From JBPBQZ01 sp050955105 (GTDB lineage: Bacteria > Pseudomonadota > Gammaproteobacteria > Burkholderiales > Burkholderiaceae): a stretch of 64,000 bases of DNA. The notes under the pieces were generated by a model that saw only the letters and a program-made list of their open reading frames with translations, was not told where the DNA came from and did not search any database. Below, in pieces: positions 7,941 through 16,104 of the stretch (positions are counted from its first letter, which is position 1; each line of letters opens with the position of its first letter). Position numbers and translations under genes: made by a program. The stretch is taken from assembly GCA_050955105.1 (NCBI GenBank), contig JBPBQZ010000086.1, forward strand, positions 1 through 64,000. Reading direction: 5' to 3'.

Positions 7941-8771
7941 CTGAAACACCCCCGACTTCCACACCATCTGAGCGGCGGCAGCCAGCACGAACAGCAGCAC
8001 CACCACGCGGAATGCCGTAGGCGGCAGCTTGTCGCGCAGCGGCCGCACCAGCAGGATGCCGGCGACGACCGGAATGCTGGCCGCCACCGAGATCAGTAAA
8101 TCGGCGGCGGTCGCATGATGGCCGCTGCCGCCGAACGCCGCGATCAGCGAAATGATCGACACCACCAGAATGATCGCGATCTGCTTGGTGAATACCTTGC
8201 CGGTAGCTCCCGAGGCGATCAGATACATCGCCAGCAGCGGTCCTGGGATCGACGCGATACTTTCCATCAAGGCCGCGCCAAAACCCAGCACGAAACCGAT
8301 CGGCTTGGCCCAGGTGGGCGATAAGGTCAATTTAGGCGCAGCCAACAATAACAGCGAAGCAAAGATCAGCAATGCGCCAGCGGCGGCCTGTGCGAGATGC
8401 GGCGACAGCGAAACCAGTACCATCACTCCAACGATATTTCCCAGCACCGTGCCGACCAGCGGCGCCGCAATGCGGCGCACGGTCTCGCGCATCTGGCCGC
8501 CTTCGAGCGCTTGCGGGATATTGCCTAGGATGATCGGCATCGACAGCAACAGCACCGCTTGCTGGATCGGCATGAACTGGCTGAGGATCGGCATCGCCAC
8601 CAGCGGCACGCCGATGCTGACGATGCCCTTGACCATGCCCCCTACGACGAGGGCGGCGATTATGCCCAACAACACTTGCCAACTAAGCGCGTGCAACGTA
8701 GGCGCAAGAATGCCTTGAGAAAAATTCAGATCAAACATAAAGGTGGTGTCGGCCTTGAAAGGTATGGTCAT
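7932..8771 (-). CDS. TauE/SafE-family membrane permease
   Basis: 279 residues with about eight hydrophobic helices in two repeats. The internal glycine-rich segments (GGMVKGIVSIGVPLVAMPIL near the start and GFVLGFGAALMESIASIPGP in the second half) are typical of the TauE/SafE/YfcA group of sulfite, sulfoacetate or organic anion exporters. A second ATG at 8738 (MFDLNFSQG) is an alternative start; neither has a clear ribosome site. It stands alone between the racemase remnant and the efflux operon, so its substrate is unknown. Confidence 0.88.
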   Translation of the reverse strand: MTIPFKADTTFMFDLNFSQGILAPTLHALSWQVLLGIIAALVVGGMVKGIVSIGVPLVAMPILSQFMPIQQAVLLLSMPIILGNIPQALEGGQMRETVRRIAAPLVGTVLGNIVGVMVLVSLSPHLAQAAAGALLIFASLLLLAAPKLTLSPTWAKPIGFVLGFGAALMESIASIPGPLLAMYLIASGATGKVFTKQIAIILVVSIISLIAAFGGSGHHATAADLLISVAASIPVVAGILLVRPLRDKLPPTAFRVVVLLFVLAAAAQMVWKSGVFQFK

Positions 8772-8840
8772 TTACGCAGCGGCGTAATGTTACCTATCAC
8801 GGGCAAGAATTAGAATTCGCTATCTGCACACGGAGCGCTG

Positions 8841-8861
8841 CTTGCCAATCGCATAGGCAAG
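8841..8861 (-). terminator. Hairpin after the efflux operon
   Basis: CTTGCC-AATCGCATA-GGCAAG is a 6-bp stem 33 bp past the stop of the outer-membrane factor gene. It is a likely end point of the tripartite efflux operon, without a clear T-run. Confidence 0.35.
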
Positions 8862-8893
8862 GCGAGCTTCGATCGTGTCGGCAGGTTCGCGCC

Positions 8894-10384
8894 CTAACCT
8901 TGCTGCGTTTGCCAGCCGATGCCCAGGCTCTTCTGCAAGGCCACAAAGTCTTTGATCAACTCGGCCTGTCCTGCGACGACATTCTGCTGTGCGCTGAATT
9001 CCTCGCGCTGCGTGTCGAGCAGATCGATCAGCGTGGCGACACCTGCGGCATAACGCTGCCGCATCAGCGTGGCCGAATGGCTTGCGGACGCTTCCACCTT
9101 TTGCAAAGTGACCACATGCTCGCGCTGATGCCCATAGCGTGACAGCGACGAGTTCGCGTCTTGCAATGCGCCGAGTACCGCCTTCGTATAACGCGCCTCG
9201 GCTTCGTCACGCGATGCTTGCGCCGCGTGCACGCTGCCCAGCGTGCGCCCGAAATCGAATGCGTTCCATTGCAGATACGGCACGCCGATCCAACTGAAGT
9301 TGTCCTTGCGCACGAGATGGCCGGGGTCGCCCGCGCTGAAGCCGATATCGCCGAGCAGCGATACCTTCGGGAAGAAATTGGCAATGTGTTCGCCGATCTG
9401 CGCATTGCTCGACGCCAGTCGCCGTTCTGCCGCGCGAATATCGGGGCGCTGCTGCAACATCGCAGACGGATCGCCGATTGGCGTGGTCTCGGGCAACGCC
9501 GGCAGCGGCCGCGTATTGGCGAGTTGCTGGTCCAGCGCGCCAGGTGCGCGGCCGGTCAGTACGGCGAGGCGGTCGAGCGAATCGGTGAGCTGCGCGTCGA
9601 GGGGAATCAGCGTCGCGCGCGTGTTCTCTACCTGCGTGCTCAAGCGTTCGACGTCGAGATCCGCCGCGGTGCCACGCTCACGGCGCTGCTGCGTGAGCGA
9701 CAACATCTTCTGCTCGGTCTCGGCCTGCCGTTGCGCCAGTTCGAGCCGCGCCTGCTGATCGCGCAAGTCGACGTAAGCCTGCGCAACCTCGGCGGCGAGC
9801 GAGACCCGGGTATCGGCCAGATCGGCATCGATGGCTTCTGCATTCGCCGATGCCGCTTCGACGGCGCGTCGCGTGCCGCCAAACAAGTCGATTTCCCATG
9901 AAGCGTCGAAGCCGGCGGTATACAACTGCAGCGGTCCTCTTCCGGACGACGCGGCACCGCTGCCATCGGCGGAGCTTAGTGAGCTGAGTGCCCCGAGGTC
10001 AGGCTCGCGCATGCGCAGTGCGGCGGCATCGCCGGAGATCTTCGGCAAAGCGTTGGCGCGTTGCTGCTGCAATTGCGAGCGCGATTCGCGCAGCCGCGCT
10101 TTGGCCGCATCGACATCGGGATTGTGCGCAAAGGCGGCGGCAATCAAGTCGTTCAGTTGCGCATCGTTGAGTACCAGCCACCACTGGCTTGGGGCGGGCG
10201 CGGCGCTGACGCCGCATGCCGGCGCGCGCACGAACGTCGCGCTGCTGTGAGCATCCTGCGCAACCGCCGGCGCCCCGTGATAATTCGGGCCGACCGTGCA
10301 ACCGGGCAAGACGCCCAGGATGGCTAGGGCTGTGAGCGCGAAACACGAAGGACGGTTCAACATCATGGCAAGAGTAGAGAGCAT
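8894..10384 (-). CDS. Outer-membrane efflux lipoprotein (NodT/OprM-type OMF)
   Basis: 496 residues. The N-terminal signal ends in a lipobox (LPGC, Cys29), followed by CTVGPNYHGA, the standard start of OMF lipoproteins. Two TolC/OEP repeats follow, with long coiled-coil regions rich in Ala, Gln and Leu; PLPALPETTPIGDPSAMLQQ and RPDIRAAERRLASSNAQIG are strongly conserved family signatures. It forms the outer-membrane channel of a tripartite pump. Its ATG overlaps the stop of the MFS gene (TAATG), showing translational coupling; an internal ATG at 10366 would shorten the signal. It is last in the operon of membrane fusion protein, MFS pump and OMF. Confidence 0.93.
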   Translation of the reverse strand: MLSTLAMMLNRPSCFALTALAILGVLPGCTVGPNYHGAPAVAQDAHSSATFVRAPACGVSAAPAPSQWWLVLNDAQLNDLIAAAFAHNPDVDAAKARLRESRSQLQQQRANALPKISGDAAALRMREPDLGALSSLSSADGSGAASSGRGPLQLYTAGFDASWEIDLFGGTRRAVEAASANAEAIDADLADTRVSLAAEVAQAYVDLRDQQARLELAQRQAETEQKMLSLTQQRRERGTAADLDVERLSTQVENTRATLIPLDAQLTDSLDRLAVLTGRAPGALDQQLANTRPLPALPETTPIGDPSAMLQQRPDIRAAERRLASSNAQIGEHIANFFPKVSLLGDIGFSAGDPGHLVRKDNFSWIGVPYLQWNAFDFGRTLGSVHAAQASRDEAEARYTKAVLGALQDANSSLSRYGHQREHVVTLQKVEASASHSATLMRQRYAAGVATLIDLLDTQREEFSAQQNVVAGQAELIKDFVALQKSLGIGWQTQQG

Positions 10385-12036
10385 TAGTGTCCCGCGGACG
10401 GAGGCGGCGGCGCACCCCTGCGCGGTGTTTTCAGGAGCAGTGCGAGCGGCACGCAGGCGAGCAGCGCGATGCCGAGCAGATAGAAGGTTTCCGAGTAGGT
10501 CATAACGGTGGCCTGTTGCTGGATCTGCGCGCCAAACTGCCCGAGCGCGCGCATCTGCGAATACGCCATGTCGCCGGTACGCGAGAACCAGTTGCCCGCG
10601 TAGGCCGCCAGGCTTTCCTGGCCGACCAGCGAATTCGCGCTGACAGACTGGCGGATCATGGCAGCATGAAACGTCGTGCGCCGGTCGATCACGGTACCGA
10701 TGATCGCCAGCCCGATCGAGCCACCGAGATTGCGCGCCATGTTGTAGAGACCGGCGGCGTCGCCGGAATCCTCGCGCGATACGGCCGCCATCGACGCCTG
10801 ATTGAGCGGCATCATCGCCAGCATCTGTGCAACGCCGCGTATCAGTTGCGACCAGACGAAATCGTGCCCGACGCTCTGCGCCGTCAGGTCGATGTCGATC
10901 ATGCAACTGAGCGCGAACAACAGCAGACCCGTGATCACCAGCACGCGGAAGTCGACCTTGCTGAGCAGCTTGGGCAGAAACGGCATGATGAGAAACGCGG
11001 GCAGCCCAGACAGCAACATGATCGCGCCGGACTGTTCGGCGTTGTAACCCGCCACCACGCCCAGAAACTGCGGCAGCAGATAAGACACGCCGTAGAGCCC
11101 CGCACCGACCGCGGAGACGATCACGATCACACTGGCGTAATTCGGGTTGCGCATCAGACTCAAGCGCACGATCGGCTTCTTGGCCGTTATTTGCGAGGCG
11201 GCGATCAGCAGCATGCCGAAGATCGACACGCAGGTAAGCGTGACGATCATCGATGATTCGAACCAGCGCTCGCGTTGGCCTTCCTCGAGCGTGACGGTGA
11301 GCGAGCTCAGGCCGATGGCAAGCCCGACGATGCCGAGCCAGTCGGCCTTGAAAAACGCCTCCCAGTGCGGCCGGTCCGACGGCAGGCCGACGATCAACAA
11401 GGTCATCAGCGCCAGGCAGATCGGCAGATTGATGAAGAAGCACCAGCTCCAGCTGATGTTTTCCGCGAGCCAGCCGCCGACCACTGGGCCCAGCAGCGGC
11501 CCGAGCAATACGATCAGGCCGAACATGGTCATGCCCACCGGCAACTGCGAGAGCGGCAGCCGCGTGCGAATGATGGTCTGCGCCGTCGGAATCAGCGCGC
11601 CACCGGTGAAACCTTGTCCGATGCGGCCCGCGATCATCATCGGCAAGCTGTGCGACCAGCCGCACATCATTGAAAACCCGATGAAGAGCGCCGAATTGGT
11701 CAGCAGGAAATTGCGTAAGCCGAAGACGCGCGTGAGCCATGCCGCCAGCGGGATCATGACGATTTCCGACATCAGGTAGCCGGTCGATATCCAGGTGCCC
11801 TCGGTGCCGGTGGCGCCGATTTCTCCCTGGATCTGCGGCAGCGCGGAGTTCGTGATGGAGATGTCGAGCGTTGCCATCAACGCGCCCAGCGCACCGGCGG
11901 CGACGGCGATCCAGTCGCTGACGCTGGCGCGCTCCTCAGCGGGCGGCGCGCCGGACACTACGGCGCCGGGTTCAGCCACGGTGGTTCTCGGCATCAATGC
12001 GCGCGTCGCGGTCGCGCGCGGAATGGGTGTCGACAT
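10384..12036 (-). CDS. MFS multidrug exporter, DHA2/EmrB family (14 TM)
   Basis: Up to 550 residues with 14 predicted helices. GALMATLDISITNSALPQIQ is helix 1 with the DHA2 signature, and WISTGYLMSEIVMIPLAAWL and the GRIGQGFTGGALIPT motif follow. Start choice is uncertain: ATG at 12036 overlaps the fusion-protein gene by 65 bp, while ATG at 11994 overlaps by 23 bp and still leaves 30 residues before helix 1. This is the inner-membrane proton-driven pump of an EmrAB-TolC-like system. Co-transcription with the neighbours is indicated by overlaps at both ends. Typical substrates are hydrophobic drugs or aromatic acids; the sequence does not say which. Confidence 0.94.
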   Translation of the reverse strand: MSTPIPRATATRALMPRTTVAEPGAVVSGAPPAEERASVSDWIAVAAGALGALMATLDISITNSALPQIQGEIGATGTEGTWISTGYLMSEIVMIPLAAWLTRVFGLRNFLLTNSALFIGFSMMCGWSHSLPMMIAGRIGQGFTGGALIPTAQTIIRTRLPLSQLPVGMTMFGLIVLLGPLLGPVVGGWLAENISWSWCFFINLPICLALMTLLIVGLPSDRPHWEAFFKADWLGIVGLAIGLSSLTVTLEEGQRERWFESSMIVTLTCVSIFGMLLIAASQITAKKPIVRLSLMRNPNYASVIVIVSAVGAGLYGVSYLLPQFLGVVAGYNAEQSGAIMLLSGLPAFLIMPFLPKLLSKVDFRVLVITGLLLFALSCMIDIDLTAQSVGHDFVWSQLIRGVAQMLAMMPLNQASMAAVSREDSGDAAGLYNMARNLGGSIGLAIIGTVIDRRTTFHAAMIRQSVSANSLVGQESLAAYAGNWFSRTGDMAYSQMRALGQFGAQIQQQATVMTYSETFYLLGIALLACVPLALLLKTPRRGAPPPPSAGH

Positions 12037-13114
12037 CCACGCTCACCGAGAGTCCGGGCAGCAGCACGCTGCGCGTTTCCGGGCCCGTATCGATGCGGAT
12101 GCGCACCGGCACCCGCTGCACGATCTTGGTAAAGTTGCCGGTGGCGTTTTCCGGCGGCAGCAGCGCGAATTGCGCGCCCGTGCCGGGCGAGAAACTTTCG
12201 ATCACACCGTGCAATGTATGGCCGGACAAGGCGTCGACGTGCATCTCCACCGGTTGACCGACGCGCATGCGACCCACCTGCGTTTCCTTGAAATTGGCCA
12301 GCAGATAGGTGCTTTGCACCGGCACCACCGTCAACATGCGGGTGCCGGGTTGCACGTACTGACCGACCCGCACGGTACGATCGCCGACCTTGCCGCCGAG
12401 CACGCTGCGCACCACCGTGTTGTCGAGATCGAGCTGAGATTGCTGCGCACTGGCCTGGGCGGCTTCGAGTTGTGCGCGGGCCTGCGCGAGTTGCGCGGTG
12501 GCCGAGCCGATCTGCGAACGTGCTGCATCGACCGCTGCGGCATTCGCGGCGAGCGTGGCGTTCGCCTGATCGCGACTGCTGGTCAATTCAGCTAGCCGTT
12601 CACTGCTTTCAGCGCCGGTGGCAACGAGCGGCGCGTAGCGTTGCACTTCGCTGCTGGCATGCTGCGCGTTGACGCGCGCCACCTGCTGCTGCGCCTGTGC
12701 CTGCGCAATATTGGATTGCTGCTGTTTGATCTCGGCCTGCGCGCGTTCGATGTCGGCCTGGCGCGCATCGATCGTGGCCCGCGCCTGGTCTAGCGCTACC
12801 TGATATTGGCGCACGTCGAGATGCACGAGCGGATCGCCTGGCTTGACGACCTGATTGTCCGCGACGTAAACCTCGGTCACGTAGCCGGCGATCTTGGGAG
12901 CGACCGTGACGCTGTCGGCCTGCAGGTAGGCATCGTCGGTGCTTTCGATAAAGCGCCCGACCGTCCACCAGCGGGCGAGCCAGACGGCCGCGACAATCAG
13001 CACGATGATGCCGACGCCGATCAGTACCATGCGCCGCGTGGGACGCCTGGCGCTTGTGCTAGGCGGGTCTTCGGCGGTTACCGGGCGAGAAGGAGAGCCT
13101 GCAGTGGTCGACAT
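11972..13114 (-). CDS. Membrane fusion protein, HlyD/EmrA family
   Basis: 380 residues from ATG at 13114. There is a cytoplasmic N-terminus, one membrane anchor (about residues 29-50), the ESTDDAYLQADSVTVAPKIAG motif typical of EmrA, a long Gln/Ala-rich coiled-coil hairpin (about 95-210), the second lipoyl half and a beta-barrel. It bridges the MFS pump and outer-membrane channel across the periplasm. It is first in the efflux operon, about 22 bases from the predicted transcription start, and faces the TetR gene across a 105-bp operator region. Confidence 0.94.
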   Translation of the reverse strand: MSTTAGSPSRPVTAEDPPSTSARRPTRRMVLIGVGIIVLIVAAVWLARWWTVGRFIESTDDAYLQADSVTVAPKIAGYVTEVYVADNQVVKPGDPLVHLDVRQYQVALDQARATIDARQADIERAQAEIKQQQSNIAQAQAQQQVARVNAQHASSEVQRYAPLVATGAESSERLAELTSSRDQANATLAANAAAVDAARSQIGSATAQLAQARAQLEAAQASAQQSQLDLDNTVVRSVLGGKVGDRTVRVGQYVQPGTRMLTVVPVQSTYLLANFKETQVGRMRVGQPVEMHVDALSGHTLHGVIESFSPGTGAQFALLPPENATGNFTKIVQRVPVRIRIDTGPETRSVLLPGLSVSVDVDTHSARDRDARIDAENHRG

Positions 13115-13120
13115 CGCGAG

Positions 13121-13171
13121 TCCAATTATTTCCAGTTGGCACAATTATTCCAGCCGCTACAATTGTGTCAA
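13121..13171 (-). promoter_or_regulatory. Efflux operon promoter with overlapping operators
   Basis: On the minus strand TTGACA (13171-13166), a 17-bp spacer and ATAATT (13148-13143) make a near-ideal sigma70 promoter. The region is packed with repeats: inverted arms TTGGCACAATT (13136-13146) and AATTGTGTCAA (13161-13171) with one mismatch, the palindrome ACAATTGT (13159-13166), and a direct repeat of CAATTATT(T)CCAG at about 13122 and 13142. These are good candidate binding sites for the divergent TetR/CecR-type regulator. Confidence 0.65.
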
Positions 13172-13219
13172 GTGATATATTTCTTTGGACGTAAATAAAA
13201 CAGACGCGGAGAGTGATGC

Positions 13220-13927
13220 ATGAACACCGCAAAGAGACCGCGCCATTCGCCGGAGGGCGGCTACGCTCGCGGCGATGAGACGCGGCACCGGATTATCGAG
13301 GCGGCGGTCGAACTATTTGGCGAACATGGTTTCGAGGGCGCGTCGACGCGTGATATTGCGGCCAGGGCCGGCGTCAATCCGCCCGCGCTGCAGTACTACT
13401 TCGAAAATAAGGAAGGGGTATATCGCGCGTGCGTGGAAGCGCTCGCCGACGATGCCTTGAAAATATTCGGGCCGGCCATCGACCATGCGCGACAAGCGCT
13501 GCGTGACGATGCCGACACCGCAGCGTTGATCGACGCCTTCATCGGCATTCAGGAAGCGATCGCGGACGCCGCCTTCGCGAAAGTGAGTAATCCGGGGCGG
13601 CGGCTTTTCTTCGCGCGCGAACAATCCGGGCACGAACCGGAAAGCGCGACGCAAATCCTGGCGAGCCGCATCCGCGAGCCGTTGAACAATGCCAGCGCGG
13701 CGCTCGTCGCGCGCATTTCCGGGCGTGCCGCCGATGACCGGATCACGCTGATCCGCACTTTCAGCCTGCATGGACAACTGGTGATTTTCCACGTCGCGCA
13801 TCGCTCGACGCTGTCGATGCTGGGCTGGAAAAGCATCAATGCCGAGAAGGCCGAACTGCTCAAGTCGACGATACGCGAACAGACGCGCACGCTGCTTGAA
13901 AAATGGAGTCGCGAACGCGACGGCTGA
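13220..13927 (+). CDS. TetR-family regulator, CecR/CerR type (DUF1956)
   Basis: 235 residues. The helix-turn-helix (about 22-68; RHRIIEAAVELFGEHGFEGA then TRDIAARAGVNPPALQYYF) is followed by a CecR-like C-terminal domain (QEAIADAAFAKVSNPGRRLFFAREQ and LIRTFSLHGQLVIFHVAHR). GGAGAG precedes the ATG. It is divergent from, and almost certainly represses, the fusion protein-MFS-OMF efflux operon through the repeats at 13121-13171. Family members respond to antibiotics or aromatic compounds. Confidence 0.92.
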   Translation: MNTAKRPRHSPEGGYARGDETRHRIIEAAVELFGEHGFEGASTRDIAARAGVNPPALQYYFENKEGVYRACVEALADDALKIFGPAIDHARQALRDDADTAALIDAFIGIQEAIADAAFAKVSNPGRRLFFAREQSGHEPESATQILASRIREPLNNASAALVARISGRAADDRITLIRTFSLHGQLVIFHVAHRSTLSMLGWKSINAEKAELLKSTIREQTRTLLEKWSRERDG

Positions 13928-13933
13928 ACGCCG

Positions 13934-14485
13934 TCAATCCGGCTTTGGTCCCACATAGCGCGCACGCGGGCGAATCAGCTGCCCGGTCTGCGCCTGTTCC
14001 AGCGCATGGGCCAGCCAACCCACGCAGCGGCTCAGCGCAAACAAGGCGACAGGAGCATGCGCGGGCAGGCCTAATTCGAGCGTGAGGATCGCGAGAGCGA
14101 AGTCCACGTTCGGAGCTTCACCCGTGAGTTGTTCGACATGAGAAGCCACTTCACGGTGCAGCGGGGATACGGTGATCGCGCCCAGCAATGCCTTGGCCCT
14201 CGCATCTCCCTCCGGGTACAGCGGATGTCCGAAGCCTATGAAGGCTCGGCCGACGTCACGCCATTGCTGCACCGCCGTTGGCGCGCCATGATGCGCTGCG
14301 TTCGCGACAAGTGCCAAGACGGACTCGGCAGCGCTGCCATGTCGCGGTCCGGCCAATGTCGCGAGTCCCGCCGACACGCCGGCCGGCAGCGAGGCGCCCG
14401 TCGAAATCGCGATACGTGTGGCGAAGGTCGATGCATTGAGCTCATGGTCGGCGAGCAGAACCAGCGCGCGTCGAATGAAATGGTC
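13934..14485 (-). pseudogene. 5'-truncated citrate/methylcitrate synthase-like gene
   Basis: About 183 codons of the C-terminal half of a citrate synthase. LVLLADHELNASTFATRIA opens the conserved part, and the three active-site segments are present (ADHELN, GFGHPLYPEGD and NVDFAL). In frame, a TAG stop lies just upstream at 14486-14488, and the N-terminal 200 or so residues are absent. The region beyond is occupied by the divergent DinB gene. An internal GTG at 14377 cannot give a complete enzyme. It is a decayed or truncated paralogue of the stand-alone citrate synthase family often found in Burkholderiales, not a working TCA enzyme. Confidence 0.85.
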
Positions 14486-14527
14486 CTAAGATGCGCGCAT
14501 GGCCACTTTAACGCGGGGATCGAGCTC

Positions 14528-15064
14528 ATGAAAAGTCAATTCAAGCAGCATGTGGATACCTTTGCGCGCTATAACGCATGGGCTAATACCCGCCTTCTCG
14601 ATGCGGTCGGATATCTCACTGATCGGCAATATAAAGCCGATCGCGGCGCATTTTTTCGTTCCGTGCATGGCACGTTGAATCATCTGCTCGTGACCGATCG
14701 GATCTGGATGCGGCGCTTCACCGGAGAAGGTGAGGCGCCCGAGCGCCTCGACGCTATCCTGTTTGACGAGTTCGGTGCGCTCCGTGAAGCACGCCATGCG
14801 GAGGACACGCGCATCATTCAATACGTTTCGCAGCTCGATGATGAGCGCTTGCAAGGCACGATCAGCTATCGACGGGTCTCAACGCCCGAAGCGATTACGC
14901 AAGCCCTCGCCCCCGGCTTGTCGCACTGGTTCAATCATCAGACTCATCACCGGGGGCAGGTGCACGCGATCCTTACCGGACTGGTAGGAAAGGCGCCGGA
15001 GCTTGATTTGCTGTTTTATGAACGCCTTGTGAAGGCGGGTGCCGCGTCCGGCCGCGCGCTTTAG
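14528..15064 (+). CDS. DinB/YfiT-family four-helix protein
   Basis: 178 residues from ATG at 14528, where FARYNAWANTRLLDAV is the conserved first helix. The three histidines of the metal site are visible: FRSVHGTLNHLL (helix 2) and NHQTHHRGQVHAIL (helix 4). The fold is that of DinB/mycothiol-dependent transferases, likely binding Zn or Ni and using a thiol cofactor. A damage-inducible role is only by analogy with Bacillus DinB. It is monocistronic and its 5' end sits at the break point of the citrate synthase remnant. Confidence 0.88.
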   Translation: MKSQFKQHVDTFARYNAWANTRLLDAVGYLTDRQYKADRGAFFRSVHGTLNHLLVTDRIWMRRFTGEGEAPERLDAILFDEFGALREARHAEDTRIIQYVSQLDDERLQGTISYRRVSTPEAITQALAPGLSHWFNHQTHHRGQVHAILTGLVGKAPELDLLFYERLVKAGAASGRAL

Positions 15065-15135
15065 TCAATGCCGACGATACAGGGCCACGCAGCGCTCAGT
15101 TGGCGGGAGGCCTGACTAGGAAGAGTCGGGAGTGA

Positions 15136-16008
15136 CTAGGCGCCGTCTACCAGCAGGTCGCGCAGCGCGTTGAGCGCGGCCGAGAAATGGCCTTTGCGCC
15201 AGACCAGCAGCGTATCCACCTGGCCCAGCTCGCCGAGCGGGTGCACATCCACTTCGCCGTCCAGGCGCGCCAGTTCGAGCACCGAGCGCGGCGCCACCGC
15301 GACGCCCGCCCCCGCCGCTACGCACGCGACGATCGCGTGGTAGGAACCCAGCTCCAGCACTCGCGCCGGCCGAATGCCCTGCTGCTCGTACCAACGCATG
15401 GCGTAGGAGCGGTACGCGCAGCCACGCTCGAACGCCACCAGCGTCAGCCCCGCGACGTCCCGCGCTGTGGCCGCCGGATGCTGCCCGTGCGGTGTGAGCA
15501 GCACCAGTTCCTCGTTGAACACCGCAACGGACTCGAACTGTTCGACCGGCAGCGTGTCGGGCTCGAGCGGCCGCGCGATCATCGCCGCGTCCACTTCGAA
15601 GCTGCGCACGCTTGCGATGAGCGAGCGTGTCACGCCCGTTGCCAGTTCCAGCGTTACTTGCGGCCAGCGCTGGTGGTAAGTCGCCAACACGCGCGGCAGG
15701 CGACTCGCGGCGGTGCTCTCCATCGTCCCCAGTCGCAAGCGACCTTGCGGCCGATTCTCGCCGACCGCATGGCGTGCTTCGTCGGCGAGCGCGAGCAGGC
15801 GTTCAGCGTAGGGCAGCAAGGTCTCGCCAGCCGGCGTCAGCACGAGGCGACGGCCATCGCGCACGAAGAGCTCCGCACCGAGTGTCTGCTCGAGTTGGCG
15901 GATGCGCGTGGTCACATTGGACTGCACGCGATTGAGCTTAGCCGCCGCGCGCGTCACGCCGTTTTCACGAACGACCGCCCGGAAGATGGCCAATGCCGAT
16001 AGCTCCAT
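15136..16008 (-). CDS. LysR-family regulator
   Basis: 290 residues. The N-terminal winged HTH (FRAVVRENGVTRAAAKLNRV, residues 9-28, and QSNVTTRIRQLEQTLGAELF just after) is followed by a periplasmic-binding-like effector domain. It is divergent from a YbfB/YjiJ-type transporter, a very common pairing in proteobacteria in which the LysR protein activates or represses the transporter. The intervening 96 bp carry a 7-bp inverted repeat at 16029-16059. Effector unknown. Confidence 0.93.
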   Translation of the reverse strand: MELSALAIFRAVVRENGVTRAAAKLNRVQSNVTTRIRQLEQTLGAELFVRDGRRLVLTPAGETLLPYAERLLALADEARHAVGENRPQGRLRLGTMESTAASRLPRVLATYHQRWPQVTLELATGVTRSLIASVRSFEVDAAMIARPLEPDTLPVEQFESVAVFNEELVLLTPHGQHPAATARDVAGLTLVAFERGCAYRSYAMRWYEQQGIRPARVLELGSYHAIVACVAAGAGVAVAPRSVLELARLDGEVDVHPLGELGQVDTLLVWRKGHFSAALNALRDLLVDGA

Positions 16009-16028
16009 GATCTCTCCAGGAGATTGAT

Positions 16029-16059
16029 AGCATCTGCATTATTCATTTTAAAAGATGCT
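16029..16059. promoter_or_regulatory. Putative LysR operator between divergent genes
   Basis: AGCATCT and AGATGCT form a perfect 7-bp inverted repeat separated by 17 AT-rich bases. The spacing fits a LysR activation/recognition site, and a loose TTGATA-N17-TTTAAA promoter overlaps it on the plus strand. It lies 45 bp from the transporter ATG and 20 bp from the LysR ATG. Confidence 0.55.
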
Positions 16060-16104
16060 TAGGTCAAGGTAGCATGGCGTCATTGCTGCTTGGAACCTCG
16101 ACTC

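Noticed and set aside
8894..11740. Single 948-codon minus-strand frame
   Set aside because: Its first part is an out-of-frame reading of the MFS pump; only the part from 10384 down is the real outer-membrane lipoprotein.
13934..14377. Short citrate synthase taken as an intact gene from GTG 14377
   Set aside because: Clear homology continues upstream of the GTG to a stop at 14486-14488, and half of the normal protein is missing.
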